Shown here: piece by piece, positions 44,848 through 56,216 of the stretch
Layout: each line of letters starts with the position of its first letter
Position numbering within the stretch: the first letter of the stretch is position 1
Position numbers and translations under genes: made by a program
The notes under the pieces: generated by a model
What the model saw: the letters and a program-made list of their open reading frames with translations, nothing else
What the model was told of the DNA's origin: nothing
Database searches by the model: none
DNA from: Pseudomonas sp. ICMP 561
GTDB lineage: Bacteria; Pseudomonadota; Gammaproteobacteria; Pseudomonadales; Pseudomonadaceae
DNA: 64,000 bases
NCBI RefSeq assembly: GCF_002699985.1
Contig: NZ_LKBT01000001.1
Span: forward strand, 451,056-515,055
Reading direction: 5' to 3'

Positions 44848-45932
44848 TAGCCGTGTTCCTTCTCGAACTCTGCCATGTAAGCCACCAGCGCGTTGATCGC
44901 GTTGATGTCCACGGCATTATAAATAGAGGCACGCATGCCACCGACCGAACGGTGACCTTTCAAATTGAGCAACCCCCGCGCATCAGCACCTGCCAGAAAT
45001 GGCTTGTCCAGACGATCATCAGCAAGGCGGAACGGCACGTTCATCCACGAGCGGTCAGGCTTGTTGATCGGGTTGCTGTACAGGCCGCTGGCATCGATGA
45101 AGTCGTAAAGCGTGCGCTTTTTGACTTCATTGAGCTTGCCGATGGCTTCGACGCCGCCCTGCTCTTTCAGCCATTCGAAGACCAGACCGGACAGATACCA
45201 GGCCAGGGTCGGCGGCGTGTTGTACATCGAGCCGTTATCGGCCGCGACTTTGTAGTTGAGCATGGTCGGGCACACCGAACGGGCGCGACCCAGCAGGTCT
45301 TCGCGAATGATCGCAACGACGATGCCGCTTGGGCCGATGTTTTTCTGTGCGCCCGCGTAGATCATGCCGAAACGCGAGACGTCCACCGGACGGGACAGGA
45401 TGTCCGAAGACATATCAGCCACGAGTGGCACATCACCGGTCTCTGGAATCCAGTCGAACTCCAGACCGCCAATGGTTTCATTCGGGGCGTAGTGAACGTA
45501 GGCCGCGTCCTTGGACAGCGTCCACTCGTTCTGGCCCGGGATGGCGAAGTAATCGTAAGGCTTGGCGCTGGCAGCCACATTAACGTGACCATAACGCGAA
45601 GCTTCTTCAATGGCCTTCTGCGACCAGATACCAGTATCGATATAGTCGGCAGAGCCGTCTTCAGGCAACAGATTCAGGGGGATCTGAGCAAATTGCTGGC
45701 TCGCTCCACCTTGCAGAAACAGCACTTTGTAGTTCGAGGGAATCGTCAGCAGGTCACGCAGATCCTGCTCGGCCTTGTTGGCGATGGAAGTGAACTCATC
45801 ACTGCGATGGCTCATTTCCATGACGGACAGGCCTTTGCCATGCCAGTCCAGTAGCTCCGCCTGGGCACGCAGCAGAACAGCTTCAGGAAGCGCAGCAGGA
45901 CCTGCGCAGAAGTTAAAGGCTCGCTTGCTCAT
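44847..45932 (-). CDS. serC: Phosphoserine aminotransferase
   Basis: 361 residues, PLP enzyme of serine and pyridoxal synthesis. FNFCAGPAALPE at the start, PLP Lys in MIYAGAQKNIGPSG, and RGLLNLKGHRSVGGMRASIYN at the end. ATG at 45932 (MSKRAFNF) is preferred over the GTG four codons upstream, for homology and a GAG-rich stretch before it. First of serC-pheA-hisC-tyrA/aroA-cmk-rpsA, the usual mixed-function operon. Confidence 0.95.
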   Translation of the reverse strand: MSKRAFNFCAGPAALPEAVLLRAQAELLDWHGKGLSVMEMSHRSDEFTSIANKAEQDLRDLLTIPSNYKVLFLQGGASQQFAQIPLNLLPEDGSADYIDTGIWSQKAIEEASRYGHVNVAASAKPYDYFAIPGQNEWTLSKDAAYVHYAPNETIGGLEFDWIPETGDVPLVADMSSDILSRPVDVSRFGMIYAGAQKNIGPSGIVVAIIREDLLGRARSVCPTMLNYKVAADNGSMYNTPPTLAWYLSGLVFEWLKEQGGVEAIGKLNEVKKRTLYDFIDASGLYSNPINKPDRSWMNVPFRLADDRLDKPFLAGADARGLLNLKGHRSVGGMRASIYNAVDINAINALVAYMAEFEKEHG

Positions 45933-46040
45933 ATCCACTCTCACTACGCTCTGATTTTCTCAGGCTTGGGTCATCTGGAGTACGAAGCGTCGAAGGCCGC
46001 GAAGCGGTGAGAACCGTTCGCAGCCTTCGGCTACTTCTGT

Positions 46041-46061
46041 CAAACAACACGCGGTTGTTTG
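46041..46061. repeat. Small hairpin downstream of gyrA
   Basis: CAAACAAC, loop ACGCG, GTTGTTTG: a perfect 8-bp stem between gyrA and serC. It lies past the REPIN and has no T-run. A role as a weak terminator of gyrA is possible. Confidence 0.55.
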
Positions 46062-46076
46062 AATTTAACTGATCTC

Positions 46077-46147
46077 GGCAGGAGCGAACTTGTTCGCGAG
46101 AGGGGCTTGAATGACACACCGCCTCGCCAACAAGTTGGCTCCTACAG
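46077..46147. repeat. REPIN, class C (short)
   Basis: GGCAGGAGCGAACTTGTTCG and, 30 bp on, CCAACAAGTTGGCTCCTACA. Same plan as class B with different arm sequence and some mismatches, immediately downstream of gyrA (stop at 46156). Confidence 0.8.
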
Positions 46148-46155
46148 GTTACGCG

Positions 46156-48948
<2,793 letters not shown>

Positions 48949-49254
48949 GAGAAGCTCGATTCCTTTTTCTGGTGAAACTTCGAACATCCATCCGGGAGGA
49001 ACGAAGCTCGCCGCTACCGGCACGTTTGCCTGGCAACGACTTACGACAAATCAACGAGTTATGTACTGGATCTGCGCAGTAGGGACGGCTACTGCATGCG
49101 CCCCTGGAAACCGCCGGATGTTACCACAATCGCCGCTAAGCACCTATCCTTTGAAAGCCCTGAAAACGAGCTTGTGTGTCGCAAGACCGCTGAGAAGCGC
49201 TTACAGGCCCGCTTAGCGCCCTTGCGACCAAAGTTCCGCCGGTCTTCAAACGGA

Positions 49255-50331
49255 TCAGTGCAAGCGTTTGCGGCACATCAATTGAGCCATTTTTGCGGTG
49301 TCAGGGCGCTCGACAATGCCCTTTTCAGTGACGATCACGTCAATCAGGTCAGCCGGGGTGACGTCGAATACCGGGTTGAATGCATCGACATCTGCACCGA
49401 CCCGTTGACCGCCCACTTCCAACAGCTCACGACCGTCGCGCTCTTCGATGACGATTTCGTCACCACTGGCCATGTCCATATCAATCGTCGAGCTGGGCGC
49501 GACCACCATGAAGCGCACACCGTGGTGCATGGCAGCAACAGCCAGATGGTAAGTACCGATCTTGTTGGCCACATCGCCATTGGCGGTGATGCGGTCGGCG
49601 CCCACGATCACCCAGGTAATGCCTTTGGTGCGCATCAAATGCGCAGCCGCCGAATCGGCATTAAGCGTCACGGGGATACCTTCGTTGGCCAGTTCCCAGG
49701 CGGTCAGCCGGGAGCCTTGCAACCATGGACGGGTTTCATCGGCGTAGACACGCTCGATCATCCCTTCCAGATGCGCTGCGCGGATAACGCCCAGCGCGGT
49801 ACCGAAACCGCCGGTGGCAAGGGCGCCCGTGTTGCAGTGGGTCAGAACGGCTTGCAGATTGCCCTGATTCTTGCGAATGAGGTCTGCACCCAGTTGAGCC
49901 ATGGTCAGGTTGGCTTCGCGATCGCTGAGGTGGATGGACACCGCTTCAGCCTCCAGCACCACCAGAGGATCATCGCTTTTCTTGATACGCTGCAGACGTT
50001 CGCGCATCCGGTTCAGTGCCCAGAACAGATTGACGGCCGTGGGGCGCGAGTCTGCCAGCACTTTGAAATCTTCTTCCAGGGCCGCTTTCCAGTCACCACC
50101 GGCGGCGATGCGGGCGCGAGCCCCCAGCACAACGCCATAAGCAGCGCTGATGCCGATGGCCGGTGCGCCACGGACAACCATTGAGCGAATGGCCTCGGCC
50201 ACCCCCGCCGCGCTTTTATAAGCGAGCCAGGTTTCCTCGAACGGCAAGATGCGCTGATCCAGCAGATACAGAGCGTCATCCCGCCAATCGATGGCTTTCA
50301 CCTTCTCAGCAGCCAACAATCGATCGCGCAT
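49255..50331 (-). CDS. mtnA: Methylthioribose-1-phosphate isomerase
   Basis: 358 residues, methionine salvage: aldose-ketose isomerisation of 5-methylthioribose-1-phosphate. The catalytic Cys is in [11 protein letters not shown] and the Asp in [32 protein letters not shown] is the substrate-binding loop. Start at 50331 ([10 protein letters not shown]), as GGAG lies 6 bases before it. The frame continues to 50463 without homology. Divergent from the deaminase at 50453. Confidence 0.95.
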   Translation of the reverse strand: MRDRLLAAEKVKAIDWRDDALYLLDQRILPFEETWLAYKSAAGVAEAIRSMVVRGAPAIGISAAYGVVLGARARIAAGGDWKAALEEDFKVLADSRPTAVNLFWALNRMRERLQRIKKSDDPLVVLEAEAVSIHLSDREANLTMAQLGADLIRKNQGNLQAVLTHCNTGALATGGFGTALGVIRAAHLEGMIERVYADETRPWLQGSRLTAWELANEGIPVTLNADSAAAHLMRTKGITWVIVGADRITANGDVANKIGTYHLAVAAMHHGVRFMVVAPSSTIDMDMASGDEIVIEERDGRELLEVGGQRVGADVDAFNPVFDVTPADLIDVIVTEKGIVERPDTAKMAQLMCRKRLH

Positions 50332-50379
50332 TGCACACTCCATACTCAAAAAACCCAAGCCGGACATCAAAAGCTGCCG

Positions 50380-50417
50380 ATTATAGCGAGCCGTCGGCGA
50401 AGACGCTCGGGTATACT
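50380..50417. promoter_or_regulatory. Candidate divergent promoters of mtnA and the deaminase gene
   Basis: TATAAT on the minus strand (50385-50380), 48 bp before the mtnA ATG, and TATACT on the plus strand (50412-50417), 35 bp before the deaminase ATG. Neither has a good -35 box at 16-18 bp. Offered as -10 elements only. Confidence 0.35.
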
Positions 50418-50452
50418 GCGCCGTCCCCATAATAAGCCCCGGAAGCCCAGTC

Positions 50453-51784
50453 ATGCCTAACACCGCTGCTCCGCTCGACCTGCTGCTCCTGCCCGCCTGG
50501 CTGGTGCCGGTCGAACCCGCTGGCGTGGTGCTGAAGGATCATGGCCTGGGCATCCGCGATGGCTGCATCGTTTATATCGGCCCACGCGCCGAGGCCTTGA
50601 AACAAACGGCTCTGCAAACCCTTGAATTGCCTGAAATGCTCCTCAGCCCGGGATTGATCAACGCTCACGGGCACGCGGCCATGACCTTGTTCCGCGGGCT
50701 GGCCGACGATCTGCCGCTGATGACCTGGTTGCATGACCATATCTGGCCTGCGGAAAGCAAATGGGTGAGTGAGGATTTCATTCGCGACGGCACTGATCTG
50801 GCCATCGCCGAGCAGCTCAAAGGTGGCATCACCTGTTTCTCGGACATGTACTTCTACCCCTCGGTAGCAGCAGACCGCGTGCACAACAGCGGAATCCGCG
50901 CACAGATCACCGTACCGATTCTGGATTTTCCGATTCCTGGTGCACGGGATACCGACGAAGCCCTGCACATGGGCGTGCAGCTGTTCAATGATCTGGCCCA
51001 TCACCCGCGCATAAAAATTGCCTTCGGCCCTCATGCACCGTACACCGTTGGCGACGAAAACCTGGAAAGGGTCCGGGTGATTGCCGACGAACTGGACGCC
51101 ATGATCCAGATGCATGTTCACGAGACTGCCTTCGAAGTGGAGCAGGCTGTCGACCAGTCAGGTGAGCGCCCGCTGGCGCGCCTGAATCGTCTGGGTGTGC
51201 TCGGCCCACGTTTTCAAGCCGTGCACATGACGCAAATAAACGATGACGATCTGGCGTTGCTGGTAGAAAGCAACACCAGCGTGATTCATTGCCCGGAATC
51301 AAACCTGAAACTGGCCAGCGGCTTCTGCCCGGTCGAACGACTGTGGCAGGCTGGCGTCAATGTAGCAGTAGGCACCGATGGTGCAGCCAGCAACAACGAT
51401 CTGGATCTACTGGGCGAAACCCGTACAGCAGCGCTGCTGGCCAAGGCCGTGGCAGGCTCGGCTGCCGCGCTGGACGCTCATCGCGCCTTACGCATGGCTA
51501 CCCTGAATGGCGCACGGGCGCTGGGTATTCAGAACGAAGTCGGCTCGCTGGAGATTGGCAAGGCTGCCGATATGGTCGCCTTCGACCTGTCAGGCCTGGC
51601 CCGCCAACCGATTTATGACCCGGTGTCGCAGCTTATATACGCCACCGGCCGCGACTGTGTCAGCCATGTCTGGGTCGCGGGCAAGCAACTGCTCGACGAT
51701 CGCCGCCTGACCCGTATGGATGAACAGGCGCTGTGTGACACCGCAAAAGCCTGGGGCAAGCGTATTTCCGGGCGCACCGAATAA
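50453..51784 (+). CDS. mtaD: 5'-methylthioadenosine/S-adenosylhomocysteine deaminase-type amidohydrolase
   Basis: 443 residues, TRZ/ATZ family. Zinc ligands: [13 protein letters not shown] (HxH), a His in [11 protein letters not shown] and Asp in [16 protein letters not shown]. Enzymes of this subgroup deaminate 5'-methylthioadenosine, which fits the divergent mtnA for methionine salvage. The same neighbour pair occurs in P. aeruginosa, where the deaminase feeds methylthioinosine to its phosphorylase. Guanine or S-adenosylhomocysteine as substrate cannot be excluded. Confidence 0.9.
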   Translation: MPNTAAPLDLLLLPAWLVPVEPAGVVLKDHGLGIRDGCIVYIGPRAEALKQTALQTLELPEMLLSPGLINAHGHAAMTLFRGLADDLPLMTWLHDHIWPAESKWVSEDFIRDGTDLAIAEQLKGGITCFSDMYFYPSVAADRVHNSGIRAQITVPILDFPIPGARDTDEALHMGVQLFNDLAHHPRIKIAFGPHAPYTVGDENLERVRVIADELDAMIQMHVHETAFEVEQAVDQSGERPLARLNRLGVLGPRFQAVHMTQINDDDLALLVESNTSVIHCPESNLKLASGFCPVERLWQAGVNVAVGTDGAASNNDLDLLGETRTAALLAKAVAGSAAALDAHRALRMATLNGARALGIQNEVGSLEIGKAADMVAFDLSGLARQPIYDPVSQLIYATGRDCVSHVWVAGKQLLDDRRLTRMDEQALCDTAKAWGKRISGRTE

Positions 51785-51846
51785 GACCGGGCTGGTTGCT
51801 CATCAGCCAGCCCGCTGCACGTATTTTGAGTTCAAGAGGACATCCC

Positions 51847-52545
51847 ATGAGCAACGTCGATCACGCAGAAATCGCCAAATTCGAGGCACTGGCCCATCGC
51901 TGGTGGGACCGCAACAGCGAATTCAAGCCACTGCACGACATTAACCCGTTGCGGGTCAACTGGATCGACGAGCGCGTCAATCTGGCGGGCAAGAAGGTTC
52001 TGGACGTCGGTTGCGGCGGCGGGATTCTTTCCGAAGCCATGGCACTGCGTGGCGCGACCGTGACCGGTATCGACATGGGCGAAGCGCCACTGGCGGTCGC
52101 TCAGTTGCACCAGCTGGAATCTGGCGTACAGGTCGAATACCGGCAGATTACCGCCGAAGACCTGGCCGAAGAAATGCCTGAGCAGTTCGACGTCGTCACC
52201 TGCCTGGAAATGCTTGAGCACGTACCGGACCCGTCGTCGGTAATTCGCGCCTGCTACCGCATGGTCAAGCCAGGCGGCCAGGTGTTTTTCTCGACCATCA
52301 ACCGCAACCCGAAGGCTTTTCTGTTCGCCATCGTCGGCGCGGAATACATCATGGGCCTGCTGCCGCGCGGCACCCACGACTTCAAGAAATTCATCCGCCC
52401 TTCCGAGCTGGGTGCCTGGAGCCGCGCTGCTGGCCTGCAGGTCAAAGATATCATCGGTCTGACCTACAACCCGCTGACCAAGCACTACAAGCTGGCTTCG
52501 GACGTCGACGTCAACTACATGATCCAGACGCTCCGGGAGGCATAA
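51847..52545 (+). CDS. ubiG: Ubiquinone biosynthesis O-methyltransferase
   Basis: 232 residues, class-I SAM methyltransferase that acts twice in ubiquinone synthesis. [16 protein letters not shown] is the SAM loop, [20 protein letters not shown] the typical UbiG opening (quoted from [10 protein letters not shown]), [11 protein letters not shown] the later motif. GAGG is 7-8 bases before the ATG at 51847; the frame runs back to 51796 without homology. mupP follows 2 bases after the stop. Confidence 0.96.
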   Translation: MSNVDHAEIAKFEALAHRWWDRNSEFKPLHDINPLRVNWIDERVNLAGKKVLDVGCGGGILSEAMALRGATVTGIDMGEAPLAVAQLHQLESGVQVEYRQITAEDLAEEMPEQFDVVTCLEMLEHVPDPSSVIRACYRMVKPGGQVFFSTINRNPKAFLFAIVGAEYIMGLLPRGTHDFKKFIRPSELGAWSRAAGLQVKDIIGLTYNPLTKHYKLASDVDVNYMIQTLREA

Positions 52546-52547
52546 GC

Positions 52548-53219
52548 ATGCGCTTGAGAGCAGTTCTATTCGACATGGACGGTACCCTGCTCGATACCGC
52601 TCCGGATTTCATCGCCATTTGCCAGGCAATGCTTGCTGAACGCGGCTTGCCTGCTGTGCCGGACAAGCTGATCCGTGATGAGGTTTCCGGCGGTGCGAAG
52701 GCGATGGTCGCTGCGACCTTTGCCATGTCCCCGGACGCCGAGGGATTCGAGGCGCTGCGCCTTGAGTTCCTTGAACGCTATCAACGTGACTGCGCCGTAC
52801 ACAGCAAGCTGTTCGACGGGATGGCGGAGTTGTTGGCCGATATCGAAAAGGCCAACCTGATCTGGGGCGTGGTCACCAACAAACCGGTGCGCTTCGCTCA
52901 GCCGATCATGGATCAACTGGGGCTGTCGCAACGCTCGGCCTTGCTGATCTGCCCGGATCACGTAACGCGCAGCAAACCCGATCCCGAGCCGCTGATCCTG
53001 GCCTGCAAGATGCTTGATCTGGATCCGGCAAGCGTGCTGTTTGTCGGCGATGATCTGCGTGACATCGAATCCGGCCGCGACGCGGGCACCAAAACCGCAG
53101 CGGTGCGTTATGGCTACATCCACCCCAACGACAACCCGGATCACTGGGGCGCCGATGTAGTAGTGGATCACCCGCTGGAACTGCGCAAGGTGCTGGATAA
53201 CGCGCTGTGTAGCTGCTGA
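52548..53219 (+). CDS. mupP: N-acetylmuramic acid 6-phosphate phosphatase, MupP
   Basis: 223 residues, HAD superfamily: [14 protein letters not shown] (nucleophile Asp in DMDGT), [15 protein letters not shown] and [15 protein letters not shown]. In Pseudomonas the gene between ubiG and yciK encodes MupP of the peptidoglycan-recycling route that gives fosfomycin bypass. Position and motifs match; the older name is Gph (phosphoglycolate phosphatase). Followed by two REPINs. Confidence 0.92.
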   Translation: MRLRAVLFDMDGTLLDTAPDFIAICQAMLAERGLPAVPDKLIRDEVSGGAKAMVAATFAMSPDAEGFEALRLEFLERYQRDCAVHSKLFDGMAELLADIEKANLIWGVVTNKPVRFAQPIMDQLGLSQRSALLICPDHVTRSKPDPEPLILACKMLDLDPASVLFVGDDLRDIESGRDAGTKTAAVRYGYIHPNDNPDHWGADVVVDHPLELRKVLDNALCSC

Positions 53220-53281
53220 CATGTGACTTACTGGATATCCCACTGTGGGAGATTCTATTTCCCCACATTGATTGCAACCCC

Positions 53282-53372
53282 GTAGGACCAGCTTTAGCCG
53301 GGAGGCCAATATTTCTGGCGATAGATGTTTAGCGAATGCACTGACGCCCTCCCGGCTAAAGCCGGTCCTACG
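53282..53372. repeat. REPIN, class A
   Basis: GTAGGACCAGCTTTAGCCGG on the left and CCGGCTAAAGCCGGTCCTAC on the right. Best-preserved copy of class A (others at 37479-37569 and 2691-2798). Confidence 0.9.
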
Positions 53373-53383
53373 AGCAAGCGCGA

Positions 53384-53477
53384 CCTGTGGGAGCCGGGCT
53401 TGCCCGCGATAAAGCTGGACGCAATTGACTTGATGTCTGCGGCGCTCTTATCGCGGGCAAGCCCGGCTCCCACAGGG
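53384..53477. repeat. REPIN, class D
   Basis: CCTGTGGGAGCCGGGCTTGC on the left, GCAAGCCCGGCTCCCACAGG on the right, about 55 bp between. This is the common Pseudomonas REP (GTGGGAGC...GCTCCCAC). It sits only 11 bp from the class-A element, so two families lie side by side between mupP and yciK. Confidence 0.92.
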
Positions 53478-53516
53478 ATCTGCGCAGGCCGCCAACCCGG
53501 TTTAAAGAGGTAACCC

Positions 53517-54257
53517 ATGTTCGATTACTCCCCCCGCCCCGACCTGCTCACTGGTCGGGTGATTCTGGTCACTGGCGCTGGACGCGGCATTGGTGCTGCG
53601 GCTGCGAAAACCTACGCGGCACATGGCGCCACCGTTTTGTTGCTCGGTAAAACCGAAGCCAACCTGACTAACGTGTATGACGAAATCGAAGCTGCGGGTC
53701 ACGCCAAGCCAGCGGTCATCCCTTTCGATCTGGAAACCGCGCTGCCCCATCAATACGATGAACTGGCGGCCATGATCGAAAAAGAATTCGGTCACCTTGA
53801 CGGCCTGCTGCACAACGCCTCAATCATCGGTCCGCGTACGCCCCTTGAGCAGTTGTCCGGGGAAAACTTCATGCAGGTCATGCACATCAACGTCAACGCG
53901 ATGTTCATGCTGACCAGCACGCTACTACCATTGCTCAAGCTGTCCAAAGATGCCTCGGTGGTCTTCACCTCCAGTAGCGTTGGCCGCAAGGGCCGAGCGT
54001 ACTGGGGCGCTTACGGGGTTTCGAAGTTTGCGACGGAAGGCTTGATGCAAACCCTCGCTGACGAACTCGATACCGTGGCATCGGTGCGCTCCAACAGCAT
54101 CAACCCTGGCGCCACACGCACCAGCATGCGCGCCCAGGCTTATCCGGCAGAAAACCCTCAGAACAACCCGACTCCGGAAGAGATCATGCCGGTCTATCTG
54201 TACCTGATGGGCCCGGACAGCAGCGACGTCAACGGCCAGGCCCTTAACGCGCAATAA
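53517..54257 (+). CDS. yciK: YciK-family short-chain oxidoreductase
   Basis: 246 residues. VTGAGRGIGAAAAKTYA is the NADP motif, and Ser and Tyr-x3-Lys are in SSSVGRKGRAYWGAYGVSKFA. AAGAGG before the start. Position after mupP and the NNPTPEEIMPVYLYLMG end match Pseudomonas YciK. Physiological substrate unknown. Confidence 0.92.
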   Translation: MFDYSPRPDLLTGRVILVTGAGRGIGAAAAKTYAAHGATVLLLGKTEANLTNVYDEIEAAGHAKPAVIPFDLETALPHQYDELAAMIEKEFGHLDGLLHNASIIGPRTPLEQLSGENFMQVMHINVNAMFMLTSTLLPLLKLSKDASVVFTSSSVGRKGRAYWGAYGVSKFATEGLMQTLADELDTVASVRSNSINPGATRTSMRAQAYPAENPQNNPTPEEIMPVYLYLMGPDSSDVNGQALNAQ

Positions 54258-54265
54258 CATCGCCC

Positions 54266-54300
54266 CACCCCGCCGTGACGGAAAACCGTCATCGGCGGGT
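54266..54300. repeat. Inverted repeat downstream of yciK
   Basis: CCGCCGTGACGG, AAAA, CCGTCATCGGCGG: a strong hairpin about 12 bases past the yciK stop, without a T-run. It may stabilise mRNA or stop transcription with Rho help. Confidence 0.6.
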
Positions 54301-54464
54301 GACTGGCGAGTCCCGCAAGTCAAGGTTATGTCGCCCCTAGACGAAAACCTGCTTGCCAGCCCTCCCAAGCCCTTGTATTTAAAGCGTTATATTTAATTTC
54401 AAAGACTGGCACGACTTTCGCTCTGACTCAGCTTATCCAGCAATGCGCGCTGAGGAATGACGCC

Positions 54465-55397
54465 ATGATTTCTCCTAAACCACCCAAAGCTATTAATTTT
54501 GATGCAGCCAAAATGAAACGACTGGGCATGCATCAACGACAGGTTCAGAACAACGTACAGCCGCCTGTCGGCTTGACGCAATTGGTGCAACAGCTCGGTC
54601 AGCAATTGCAAACCAGCCTGGAAGCGGAGCGAATCCTGGGGATGTTTTTCCGGGGTGTTCAGCGCGTGGTCCCGCTTGATGGGCTCAGCTACGAATACGC
54701 TGAAAGTGATCTGTACATGCAGATGGGCGAACGTGCTCCACACAGCATCAGTTACAACCTCAGTAATGAAGGCGAAGTTCTGGGCCTGTTTACCTTCGAG
54801 CGTAATGTGCGCTTCAGCGAAGAGGAATTTGCGGCGCTGGAATCCCTCATGACCTGCATACTGTTCCCGCTGCGTAACGCGCTGCTGTACCGGGCCGCCA
54901 TGGAAAGTGCGTTGCGCGATCCGCTGACCGAGACTGGCAACCGCATGGCCATGGATCAAACCCTGGCTCGCGAAATAGAACTCGCACGACGCAACGCCCA
55001 GCCACTGTCAGTGCTGATGCTGGATATCGATCACTTCAAGCGCGTCAACGACACCTACGGCCACGCCACCGGCGATGACGTACTCAAATTCATCGCTCAG
55101 GCGATTAAAAGCGAGCTGAGAAACGTCGACCGGATATTTCGCTATGGCGGCGAAGAGTTTCTGGTCGTGCTGTCCAACACGGGTCGCGATGCAGCAGGTT
55201 TGATGGGGGAACGACTGCGTAAGGCAGCTCAAGAACTGATGCACCCAGGGCTGGATAAAACCCTGGAGTTGACGATCAGCCTGGGTGGCTCAACGCTGCT
55301 GCCGGCGGAGTCTGCCGGCAGCCTCATGCGGCGCGCCGATATCGCGCTGTACGTCGCGAAGCGGCAAGGCCGTAATCGTCTCGCGATGGCAGGCTAA
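54465..55397 (+). CDS. GGDEF diguanylate cyclase with GAF-like input
   Basis: 310 residues, no membrane segment. Residues about 45-145 look like a small GAF-type sensor (VPLDGLSYEYAESDLY). The GGDEF domain (about 150-308) opens with RDPLTETGNRMAM, has DIDHFKRVNDTYGH and the active motif YGGEEFLVVL (GGEEF). The RNVD tetrad five residues before GGEEF is an intact inhibitory I-site (RxxD). It should make c-di-GMP from two GTP, with product inhibition. It is convergent with, and 3 bases from, the TenA-like gene. Confidence 0.9.
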   Translation: MISPKPPKAINFDAAKMKRLGMHQRQVQNNVQPPVGLTQLVQQLGQQLQTSLEAERILGMFFRGVQRVVPLDGLSYEYAESDLYMQMGERAPHSISYNLSNEGEVLGLFTFERNVRFSEEEFAALESLMTCILFPLRNALLYRAAMESALRDPLTETGNRMAMDQTLAREIELARRNAQPLSVLMLDIDHFKRVNDTYGHATGDDVLKFIAQAIKSELRNVDRIFRYGGEEFLVVLSNTGRDAAGLMGERLRKAAQELMHPGLDKTLELTISLGGSTLLPAESAGSLMRRADIALYVAKRQGRNRLAMAG

Positions 55398-55400
55398 AAC

Positions 55401-56186
55401 TCAGGTTTCCAGTTCGGCCACTCGCGTGCGAGGCGATTTGGCCTTTTCCAGCTGCATGCAGTGTTCCAGAAAGAGATACATGTAGTCATAACTCTTGGTG
55501 ACTGCCTGCCGCAGTTCAGTCTGCAATTGCACGCTTGGGTTATTGCCCGCCAGCGTACAGATGATTTCCAGTGCCTCCCAAGGGTGCGAATCGTCATACT
55601 GCGCGTGCATCTTCAGCCACTTCATCGCACGCTTGCGCGACTCCTCGGGAAACCCGTCGGCGTATACGTCCGAGGAACACACGACTGCCGCCCACTCCCC
55701 CGTGGCACCTTCGATGGCATAGTTAGTCGCAGCCATACCCACCACCAATGAGTCAGACGAACTGGTGTGCCAGCACCAGTGACTCAGCGCATGCAACTCG
55801 GGAGACACATGCTGAGCCTTGAGGTCATCAAGGCTGACACCGTGGGCATCCGCCCAATTTACCCAATAGTCAGCATGGTTAAGCTCCACGCGAATATTGC
55901 GCATCAACCAGCGGCGCGCCATGTCTTCGCCGGGATGACGGGCAAAGCGGGTCTTCGCCAGGCTGTTGGCCATGTAGATAGCGAACTGCTCAACCACCGG
56001 CCAGCCACCAATCAAATAATGACGCATGACTTTAGCGCTCAGGCGCCCGTCACGCATGCGTTGATAGAGCTCGTGCTCGACCACTCTGGATTTAGCGAAG
56101 CTACAATCCTTGATCAACTGCTGTGCCCAAGCCGGATAACTGCTGGCTTCCATGAGCGGACCGGTTCTGCTGAAAGTATCGATCAC
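55401..56186 (-). CDS. TenA/PqqC-like helical protein (heme-oxygenase-fold)
   Basis: 261 residues, all helical. SRVVEHELYQRMRDGRL, RHYLIGGWPVVEQFAIYMAN, RVELNHADYWVNWA and ATNYAIEGATGEWA are typical of the TenA/THI-4/PqqC and related HDO families that bind thiamin intermediates or a di-iron centre. A Glu-x-x-His arrangement (ELNHADYW) could bind metal. It lies 30 bases downstream of the PAS-GGDEF-EAL gene on the same strand, probably in one transcript. Substrate unknown. Confidence 0.82.
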   Translation of the reverse strand: MIDTFSRTGPLMEASSYPAWAQQLIKDCSFAKSRVVEHELYQRMRDGRLSAKVMRHYLIGGWPVVEQFAIYMANSLAKTRFARHPGEDMARRWLMRNIRVELNHADYWVNWADAHGVSLDDLKAQHVSPELHALSHWCWHTSSSDSLVVGMAATNYAIEGATGEWAAVVCSSDVYADGFPEESRKRAMKWLKMHAQYDDSHPWEALEIICTLAGNNPSVQLQTELRQAVTKSYDYMYLFLEHCMQLEKAKSPRTRVAELET

Positions 56187-56216
56187 TGTGTGGCTCCTTT
56201 TCGTGAAGTTAATGGC

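Noticed and set aside
43846..45854. Plus-strand frames of 325 and 333 codons
   Set aside because: Antisense shadows of pheA and serC.
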